Notes under the pieces: model-generated
Databases searched by the model: none
What the model was told of the DNA's origin: nothing
What the model saw: the letters and a program-made list of their open reading frames with translations, nothing else
Assembly (NCBI RefSeq): GCF_040954835.1
Contig: NC_090709.1
Location: 39,970,975 to 40,034,974 of the forward strand
Direction of reading: 5' to 3'
Source: Lepisosteus oculatus
Lineage: Eukaryota; Chordata; Actinopteri; Semionotiformes; Lepisosteidae
Length of the DNA stretch: 64,000 nucleotides
Shown: positions 56,378-64,000 of the stretch, in pieces
Layout of the letters: each line of letters opens with the position of its first letter
Numbering within the stretch: position 1 is the stretch's first letter
Position numbers and translations under genes: made by a program

Positions 56378-59300
56378 TCAGTTCCTGGGCCGCCGGGGCT
56401 GAGAGGCGAAGTTGAGGTTTTCGGACTGCTCCCGGCTGGTCTCCTCTTCCTGCGGATACACGACACGGGGCGTCAGGGCACCGGGTCTGCCAACGGCGGT
56501 TCTGGGACTTCTGGCGGCTTACAGACCAGTGCGGTCATTTAAGGAGTGACCGTATTGTACGGGCCGATCCCGACTCCCAGACTGTACTGGAACTGTACTG
56601 GGCTGACAGGCTGCCCTGCTGGGAACCCAGTGGCACTTTGGTGTTTATTTTTCCCCCTGCTCGGAAGTTGAAGATCTTACTCGCCTTTGGGACTGCCGCA
56701 TTACGAGATGCGAAAGCTACAGGACTAATCCTTTCTACTGGAAGGCGATCGTCTGCGAAGGCTGATCTAATCCCACTCACCGCTGACGGTCCGATTGGTC
56801 AGGTATGCACCAGTACGGACCAGTTCGGTGACCGAGAGCTCGGCTCAGCAGTTCTTGGGTGGGAAATCCCCGCTTTTTGCTAAACGTTTCTATTGCGTCC
56901 TCTATGTAAATGTCAAACTGAGGAGTTGCGTAGTTATCGAAATTTACATCCGTGTTAATTTGCAGAACCCCTGCAAACTCATCAAAGTCGTTCAATATCC
57001 TCAATTCCATTAACGGCAACTGAGAAGGTTTAAATGGACAGTACCCGCACAGCGATGTCATATTGTCCCCTTCTCTCCGGAATACCTGTTAATGAAAGAT
57101 TTCCATTGTTAGAATCCATACGGCCTGCATTTTCACCTTCAGGATCAACGGGCTCTCCTGTCTCACTCACGGTCACCTGTGCTGTGCTTACTCTGGCCTC
57201 AGTCTAGGTCTAAGTATATGAACTATGTACCCTCTCTAGACTATTAAACTAACAGAAGCCTGGCACATTACACTGGCCTTGACCCGCCAGTGTGTGTGAT
57301 CTGTGTCCAGGCTCACATCTGTGCCCAAATTCACATCTGTGTCCAGGCTCACATCTGTGCCCAAATTCACATCTGTGTCCAGGCTCACATCTGTGCCCAA
57401 ATTCACATCTGTGTCCAGGCTCACATCTGTGCACAAATTCACATCTGTGTCCAAATTCACATCTGTGTCCAGGCTCACATCTGTTTCCAAGTTCACATCT
57501 GTGTCCAAATTCACATCTGTGGCCAGGCTCACATCTTTGTCCGGGCTAACATCTGTTTCCAAGTTCACATCTGTGCCCAAATTCACATCTGTGGCCAGGC
57601 TCACATCTGTGTCCAAATTCACATCTGTGTCCGGGCTAACATCTGTTTCCAAGTTCACATTTGTGTCCACGCTAACATCTGTTTCCAAGTTCACATCTGC
57701 TTCCAAGCTCACATCTGTCCAGTGCGCAGCTTGTGTCCAAGCTCGCATCTGTCCAGGCAAGCAGCTGCCCAAGCCAGCAGGGAGCATCTCTCCCTCAACC
57801 CGCAGGGGAAGGCAGAACTCCCGCAGGACAAGAGAACCAATCAGACCTCTCAACGGCTGCCACGCCCCCACTCTCCTGACTACTGAAACCCTCTCCACAG
57901 CGCCTGCCTTGCTCAGTGCCGGGTGTCACCCGGCGAGCTCGACCTCTGCCTTTCCTGCCGGCGCTTCCCTCGCGTGTGTCTCTCCTGGTTTTCGAACAGC
58001 GGCTTACCTGCCGGGATCACGTCTTCGGCTCGCTGCCCTAAAAGCGCTCCGCTCCGTGACTTGCGTGACGCGAGCTGGCGTCTGGCCAGGCCAACATCTG
58101 CTTCCAAGCTCACACCTGTCCCGTGCCCAGGCTGGCCAGCTGAGCTGACAGCTGCTGGGGAAACGGACAGGTGGTCTCCCCCTCCACCCCACCCCCCACC
58201 CCGTCATCGCACAGAAGGCGCGGATTTGTGAGCGGCTGTCGCCCAGCGGAGAGAGGAAGAGGGGCGGCCCCACCTCTCCCGCGGAGGAGGATGAAGAGGA
58301 CGCAGCAGGACGAGGCCAGGGCAGACAGAGGGACGGCCGACAGCAGCACGATCAGGCAGGGCAGTCCGATTTCGGGGTGCTGGGGCTCCCTTTCCTTCTC
58401 TAGTGATCCTAAGCAGACATGACAAGGGTCAGTGTTGTTCAGATTCCAGGAGAATGACTTAATGATAGCATCACCATGCTGAAATGCAGATGCCGGTCAT
58501 TGTTTTAGGTTTCACGTCTAAACTGACCTTAATTGGGAGATAAGAGTCTGCTACTTGGATACGTACACATAAACCAATAACTCTTCCCTCAAGAAAGTGA
58601 ATTTCTTTTCAGTTTTACTACCACAGGGACAGAAGACCAGTCACAAAGGAGAGGAGGCATTCAACTCGCCTAGTTACTTTGGTCATTAGTAGTTAATTGA
58701 TCCCAGGTGCTCACCCAGCTGTGTCTGGAGAGAAGCCAGGGTATCGGCTTCAACCACAGGGCTGGGCAGCTTGTTCCCCACCCCCACCCCCCTCTGTGTA
58801 CAGTAAGGCCTCCTGTCCTGACTGGAGGAGCTCACCCAGCTGTGTCTGGAGAGAAGCCAGGGTATAGGCTTCAAGAACAGGGCTGGGCAGCCTGTTCCCC
58901 ACCCCCACCCCCCTCTGTGTACAGAAGAGCCTCCTGCTCTCAGATATAAATGCATTTTGTTTTACTTTTCATTGACCTGTGCCTCCACGAGGCAAAAGCG
59001 TCTGTGCTCACCTGTTTGCAGTCTGGTGCCTTTTCCTATCTGGATCTCTCCTCTGTCTCTGGCGGCGCAGTAGTACAGCCCCTGGTCTGTCTCTGTGATG
59101 TTCTCAATCCTCAGATCAGGAGAGGCAGTGGAGGGGTTCAGCACCAGGCTGAAGCGAGAGTCAGGTCTCTTCGTGTAAGTGAACGGGTTCTTTCCTGGGT
59201 TCTTGTTGGCTAAAACCACCACGTGCAGCGTGTCGTCTGGGCGCTGGATCAACCAGGTGGTCTCATGGTAGAGCTGATGGTTGCAAGGCAGGGTGACGAC

Positions 59301-59559
59301 GTCCCCAGCTCGGACGGCCATCAGCGTGGAGCCTTTCAGATGGCTTTCTGCTGTGCAGGCACCTGGTGCGATTGGAGAGCGGAAAATGACTTTTCTGGGT
59401 CATATCAGGGGATTGGTGGGGGTGGGGGTGGGCATGGCGGCAGGGTGGTGCAGGGGTCAGCATCGCTGCCTCGCAGTGCTGGGTCCCTGGGTTCAAGACT
59501 GGACATGGAGAGCTGTCTGGGTGGAGTCTGCATGTTCTCCACGTGTTGGCTGGGTTTCC

Positions 59560-59606
<47 letters not shown>

Positions 59607-59629
59607 TGTGAGGGAGTGGTGTCCTGTCC

Positions 59630-59693
<64 letters not shown>

Positions 59694-60343
59694 CGTGTCC
59701 GTCCTGTGAGGGAGTGGTGTCCTGTCCAGGGTGTGTGTGTGTGTGTCCTGTGAGGGACTGGTGTCCTGTCCAGGGTGTGTGAGTGTGTCCTGTGATGGAC
59801 TGGTGTCCTGTCCAGGGTGTGTGAGTGTGTATCCTGTGATGGACTGGTGTCCTGTCCAGGGTGTGTGAGTGTGTGTGTGTGTGTGTCCTGTGATGGACTG
59901 GTGTCCTGTCCAGGGTGTGTGAGTGTGTGTGTGTCCTGTGATGGACTGCTGTCCTGTCCAGGGTGAACCCTGCCTTGTGCCTGTTGCTTGCTGGGATGGA
60001 CTCCCGCTCCCCTGTGACCCTGGACTGGAGAGAGCTGTCAGAGGAGACAAAGTCAACACTCTGCTGCATCAGGAATCGGGATCACCACCTCTGCAAACGA
60101 CTGCTGATCCACAGCTTGACAGCCTGACCGCTATTCAGTGTCACTGCCGGAACCAGATCTCGGTTTCCCCGTCTTCAGAACGCGAACGGAATCGCCCTCT
60201 GGGGCCCACGCGCGCTGAGACACACCCACGCCCCAGCTCTGCCGTGTTTCTGTCAGGAGTGGGGGCGGAACGAGGGACCGGGCCAGGCCGGGGGGGTACT
60301 CACAGAGCAGGAGCAGAGCAGTTCCAAGGTTGAGGTCTCCCAT
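56378..60343 (-). CDS. V-J type receptor (receptor B), minus strand; tail exons tentative
   Basis: Firm exons: 60343-60304 (signal peptide MGDLNLGTALLLLC; 40 nt, the same length as in receptor A), 59350-59012 (V-J) and 58408-58274 (stalk and membrane). The V domain has GDVVTLPCNH, HETTWLIQRP, RFSLVLNPST, DQGLYYCAAR and the J-like IGKGTRLQTG. The membrane segment (LPCLIVLLSAVPLSALASSC) has no charge and is followed by LLRGRG. The donor after it is weak (gtgggg). Tentative: a 30-nt exon 58037-58008 with good splice sites (phase 1 to 1), and a terminal exon 56449-56378 (phase 0) ending in NLNFASQPRRPRN and TGA. That ending resembles NITR-type ITIM tails with Phe at the tyrosine position. An exon to join these phases was not found, so the tail is unsettled. 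Intron 1 holds a V-SINE, intron 2 a LINE fragment. Confidence 0.75.
56777..57061 (-). other. Unassigned 94-codon open frame
   Basis: The frame starts MTSLCGYCPF, contains ELRILNDFDEFAGV and DIYIEDAIETFSKKRGF, and is followed by a donor-like gcggtgagtggg near 56783. It is not low complexity, unlike most frames here, but matches no family I know. It lies inside the possible last intron of receptor B. Confidence 0.25.
57295..57725. repeat. 18/36-bp minisatellite
   Basis: About 23 units of 18 bp alternating between cacatctgtgtccaggct and cacatctgtgcccaaatt. The 220-residue and 281-residue frames are array products. It lies between the membrane exon and the tentative tail exon of receptor B. Confidence 0.95.
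58705..58940 (-). mobile_element. LINE ORF2 3'-end fragment, about two 121-bp units
   Basis: Same family as 24195-25060, in intron 2 of receptor B. The minus frame reads VVEADTLASLQTQLGE. Confidence 0.65.
59430..60045 (+). mobile_element. V-SINE-type element with expanded (GT)n minisatellite
   Basis: tRNA-like head (gcagggtggtgcaggggtca, then ctgggttcaagac), V-SINE-like core (gtggagtctgcatgttctcc), minisatellite (59565-59960) with ggactggtgtcctgtccagg and long (gt)n runs, and a 3' part (gcctgttgcttgctgggatg). Inserted in intron 1 of receptor B, antisense to it. Confidence 0.75.
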
Positions 60344-61655
60344 CTGGGACGGGAGACGGGGCTGATCAGACAGCTGTGAAAGAACGGGTCCCCTTGAGAA
60401 CGCCCGCCGTCGCTGGTCGTGAGACAGGTCTGCGTGTGCGCGCGTGTGTGTGTGTGTGAGAGAGTGTCTTGAGGACTGGAAAACGAAAAGAGGCTAATGA
60501 GATGAGTCTGTTACATCAGTCCGTCAAAAAGCCCTCCCCCTCCTTTAAAAGCAATTTTCACACAGAGTGCACTTCTAGAAGATGTGTCGCTTACCGGAAA
60601 AAAACAAAAAAACAATTGCATCTTAGTGAAGGTGTTAGTTGTGTATAATTCTAATGACCAGAACAAACTGCATTTTTAAATAAATGTGTAGTATATATAC
60701 TCTATATATGAGTATGTACTATATATACTGTAGTACTGTACATGTGTGTACTATGATATGGAACTATAATGGCAGAAAATGAACAGGTGGAAACATACCA
60801 CATGAAAAACTGTTTTTCATGTCCCTGCTTCTGAGCTAATTGTGTTCGGGTTTATTGTTTTTATTGATTTGTAATTGTTATATTCGCTGTTTTCCAATAG
60901 AAGGGACAGGGGAGATTTAGGTCCTGCAGGAATTAAACGATTCTGCTACCCAGGGGCCCAAGACTACTCTGAAGGATACATTAACATTTAAAATGTTAAA
61001 TCTCTCTGCTTATGGGTGTCGCCGGGGGGGCGGGCGAGACAGTACCTGTCGTGAACGCTAGGTGGAGGGTGTGCAGATCCACTGCGTGTCAGCGTCTGCG
61101 ACGCGCTGTAAGGAAAACGACGGATTAGTTTGCAGATGTTTTATGAGGAAATGCGTCTTTGGGAATTCACACAACAGTGCCTCTGTTCAGTGTTTGCACA
61201 TTTGCCGATTATACGTTGACTTTCAGCAATGTTCGTGTTGATCTACCGCGGATATAGACACCTCTGAAGCTTGCAGAAGAAACGCGTATGCATTTCTGAT
61301 CCACTGTACCGGTAAGAAAGACAAGGTTCAGATCTCAGAATAACTCTCGTTGGTGTTATTCCTTAAGGTACAGTTTAGGTGATGGACATAAACACAATCC
61401 AGTACGCGGAATGTACAGTTTAACCGGAATGTAGTCTAGCTTTCCACATATACTATGTAAATAGTTTAAAAAAAATCTCTTATCAGATGTGGGTTTGAAA
61501 GAGGAGCGCACAGACACACTTGAAGAGCTTTTCCGGAGCTTCAGTTAATATGTATTTGAACTAACTATTAAGTTTGATTTCCTTTTTTTTTTAAAGTCCG
61601 ATTGTTTTACAGATTTTCCTTTTTTGATTTCTGTCAAATACTGTGTTAGCTATGG
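60344..61655. other. Intergenic region between divergent receptors B and C, unique
   Basis: AT-rich from about 60590. A (ta)-rich stretch lies near 60690-60740. It should contain the promoter of receptor B (just upstream of 60343) and perhaps shared control of receptor C. No clear motif is assigned. Confidence 0.5.
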
Positions 61656-61659
61656 ACCT

Positions 61660-62115
61660 ACTGTAAATGGTCTCAGTGTCCACTGTGTCCAGGTCTGTAC
61701 AGTGACTGGACTGGTCTCTGAGTGTCCACTGTGTCCAGGTCTGTACAGTGACTGGACTGGTCTCAGTGTCCACTGAGTCCCGGTCTGTAACCCCACTGAC
61801 TGGACTGATCTCTCAGTGTCCACTGAGTCCAGACCTGTAACCCCACTGAATGGACTGGTCTCAGTGTCCACTGTGTCCAGGCCTGTACAGTGACTGGACT
61901 GGTCTCAGTGTCCACTGTGTCTCAGGTCCTACAGGTTTGAAGACTGTGGAAACTGAGACCAGTCCAGTCACTGTACAGACCTGGACTCAGTGGACACTGA
62001 GAGACCAGTCCAGTCAGTGAGGTTACAGGCCTGGACACAGTGGACACTGAGACCAGTCCAGTCACTGTACAGAACTGGACTAAGTGGACACTGAGAGACC
62101 AGTCCAGTCAGTGGG
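61660..62115. repeat. Large inverted repeat of a 40-58-bp tandem unit
   Basis: The left arm (about 61670-61925) has units with ctggactggtctcagtgtcc. The right arm (about 61950-62110) has their reverse complement (ggacactgagaccagtccag). They flank a 25-bp centre, so the DNA or RNA could fold into a long imperfect hairpin 160 bp upstream of the receptor C start codon. Confidence 0.9.
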
Positions 62116-62274
62116 GGGTGAACTGGCCTCAGCCTCAGCAGTGACCGCAGTGACAGTTGAACCGCCCACCCCCGTCAACTAAAACCAAAAAAAAACCAAA
62201 AAAACCCCAGCTCTCTTACCTGAGCAGTGTCACCAGCTTTCAGTTCGCGTTTCTCCCACTCGACAGCAGCTCAA

Positions 62275-63962
62275 ATGGCGACGCTTTACATAAAGGCTTC
62301 TCTCTTCTTCCTCAGCTGTGAGTACCCATAGCTTCGGCTTCTGTTGTGATCTTCCAGCTGTTAAATGTTGTGCTTTGCCAGACAGAGATCTTGCTTTCGC
62401 CTTGTGAAGTGGGACAGTAGTGGTTGGGGGCTTTTCTTTTTCTCCTTTTACTGGCAGAACAAAACAAAAAAAAATTAAGTTGCTTTCTGTTGTTCTGGTA
62501 CCGATTGTGATTGATCCATGGCTCTGGTCAAGTGGCGTGTGGTACTTTGGTAGCTGCATTCGAGGAACTGAATTATTTTGAGGAGTAAAGAACTGAGCTT
62601 GGAGGTACAGGAGGCTCTGCTGTACACAGAGGGGGGTGGGGGTGTGGAACAAGCTGCCCAGCCCTGTGGTTGAAGCCGATACCCTGGCTTCTCTCCAGAC
62701 ACAGCTGGGTGAGCTCCTCCAGTCAGGACAGGAGGCTCTTCTGTACACAGAGGGGGGTGGGGGTGGGGAACAGGCTGCCCAGCCCTGTGGTTGAAGCCGA
62801 TACCCTGGCTCCTCTCCAGACACAGCTGGGTGAGCTCCTCCAGTCAGGACAGGAGGCTCTACTGGACACAGAGAACGCATGACATCGTCAGATCAATTAG
62901 CTTTAAACTACTAAACTGGCTAGACGCACCAAATGGTTCCTCTCCTTTGTGATCATTGCAGTATTGATCTCGTATTATTATTAACGAGGCTTGGTCATTA
63001 ACGAGCTCTTATCACTTACAGTATGAGATGAGACTGACCTGAATACTCGAATCATGCAGCCCCACAGTTAAGAGAATTTTCTTGAAACCAAAACCTGATT
63101 TTGTTGTCTGAATTCTTTAATTCTATACCTGCCGCAAATGCCTTGCAAGGCCTTAGGCAGGGACCAGTGAAAAGCTAAGAAGCCTTTTTCTTTTTGTGAA
63201 GTTTCCAAAGCTTGTCATGCACCGTGGTGGCAAAGAGATGCCGTGAGAGACATCGACATCTTTATCTCCTGCTTATGCGATTAAAATTGTGTCTGTAATG
63301 CACATAAACCACTTGATACGCCGTAGATTAATTAAAAATGTCAGAAAAGGTGGAGAAAAGGCCCTAGATTTTCCGTCACAGGATAGTAATGGATTTTCTG
63401 ACATCAACACTGGATGTTTTATGTAAATATTTTAGGCCGGTCAGGTAGTTTACAGGTATTTGCTCATTGACTCCGGGATTGATAATTCCCCTCTTCCGAA
63501 GCTGAATTTCAGGTCAGGCGCCGTGTCTGTCTTGGGATTGTGTGAGATAATACAACGTCATTTTCCTTTTTCCTTATATCGTCTCTGCAGGCGCTGGAGC
63601 GTGGGGCTGCAGTGTCTCTGGAGAAACCGTGCTGAGAGTCGGACTCGGGGACACCGTCACCCTGCCCTGTGACCTCAGACTCCAACACGAGACCACCTGG
63701 TTCATGCTTCAGAACGGGACCCTGTCTGTGGGGGTTTTAGCCAATAAAAACCCAGGACAAATCCAGATGCGCCCCTTCAGCTACGTGAGGAGACCGGACT
63801 CTCGCTTCAGCCTGGTGCTGAACCCCTCCACTAACTCCTCCAGTCTGAGGATTGAGGGGGTCACAGAGACAGACCAGGGGCTGTACTATTGCGCCACCAG
63901 AGACAGAGGAGAGATTCACATCGGAAAAGGCACCAGGATCCATGTGGGTGATAGAAATAGAG
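62275..63962 (+). CDS. V-J type receptor (receptor C), 5' part; runs off the window
   Basis: Exon 1 62275-62317 (signal peptide MATLYIKASLFFLS, phase 1) and exon 2 63591-63962 (372 nt). The V domain shows GDTVTLPCDL, HETTWFMLQNG, RFSLVLNPST, SSLRIEGVTETDQGLYYC and the J-like IGKGTRIHVG. The donor at 63963 (gtgaga) is preferred over one 14 bp earlier since both keep phase 1 but it fits the consensus better. Very similar to receptors A and B: the strand from RRPDSRFSLV through TDQGLYYC is almost identical to A. Stalk, membrane segment and tail are beyond the window, so inhibitory or activating type cannot be told. The gene is divergent from receptor B, about 1.9 kb away. Confidence 0.9.
62600..62875 (+). 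mobile_element. LINE ORF2 3'-end fragment, about 2.2 units, in receptor C intron 1
   Basis: Same 121-bp family; the plus frame reads FCTQRGVGVGNRLPSPVVE. It interrupts an otherwise unique intron (62318-63590). Confidence 0.65.
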
Positions 63963-64000
63963 GTGAGAACAGACCCTTTCTACCTATTTGCTACGGAGGC

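Overview
The window looks like nuclear DNA of a ray-finned fish, from a region equivalent to the MHC class III segment. Compact vertebrate exons with GT/AG junctions encode the 3' end of CLIC1, a GPI-type LY6 protein, a complete DDAH2, and then five immunoglobulin-superfamily (IgSF) receptor genes. In human class III, CLIC1, DDAH2 and the LY6G6 cluster are neighbours, and single-V receptors (LY6G6F, MPIG6B, NCR3) lie in the same complex. SINE-like repeats with a 5S-rRNA-like head or a tRNA head plus V-SINE-like core support a fish. A non-teleost such as a gar, bowfin or sturgeon is plausible, but that is a guess. No prokaryotic, plasmid or CRISPR content is seen.

Layout. 1-844: minisatellite, then the last two CLIC1 exons (+). 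845-5200: tandem repeats. 5251-7118: LY6-like gene (-). 7130-13990: stacked minisatellites around a CpG-rich segment (about 10.8-12.7 kb) that probably holds the DDAH2 promoter. 14010-23594: DDAH2 (+), six coding exons whose introns are largely tandem repeat. 24.2-26.3 kb: a 121-bp array that appears to come from the 3' end of a LINE reverse transcriptase, and a 5S-SINE fragment. 27.4-33.9 kb and 45.4-50.5 kb: two tandemly duplicated two-domain IgSF genes (+). 37.0-40.2 kb (+), 56.4-60.3 kb (-) and 62.3-64.0 kb (+, cut by the window edge): three V-J type receptor genes, each with a V domain and J-like strand joined in one germline exon.

The main result is the receptor cluster. The 37-40 kb gene has a signal peptide, one V-J domain, an uncharged membrane segment and a tail with a canonical ITIM (LQYATL). 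This is the architecture of NITR-type or NKp30/XMIV-type MHC-linked receptors. The two duplicated genes pair a normal V domain with a second Ig-like domain that has lost both canonical cysteines, and both carry an ISRE-like motif behind a shared 5' exon. Together they suggest an MHC-linked innate receptor cluster of activating, inhibitory or decoy type.

The second theme is the repeats. Minisatellites repeatedly end at the 3' splice sites of real exons. In DDAH2 intron 1 each unit of a 53-bp array (about 30 copies) carries a copy of the exon-2 acceptor and the first exon-2 codons. Other arrays appear to have grown inside SINE or LINE fragments. Most long open frames in the window are products of these arrays and are not genes.
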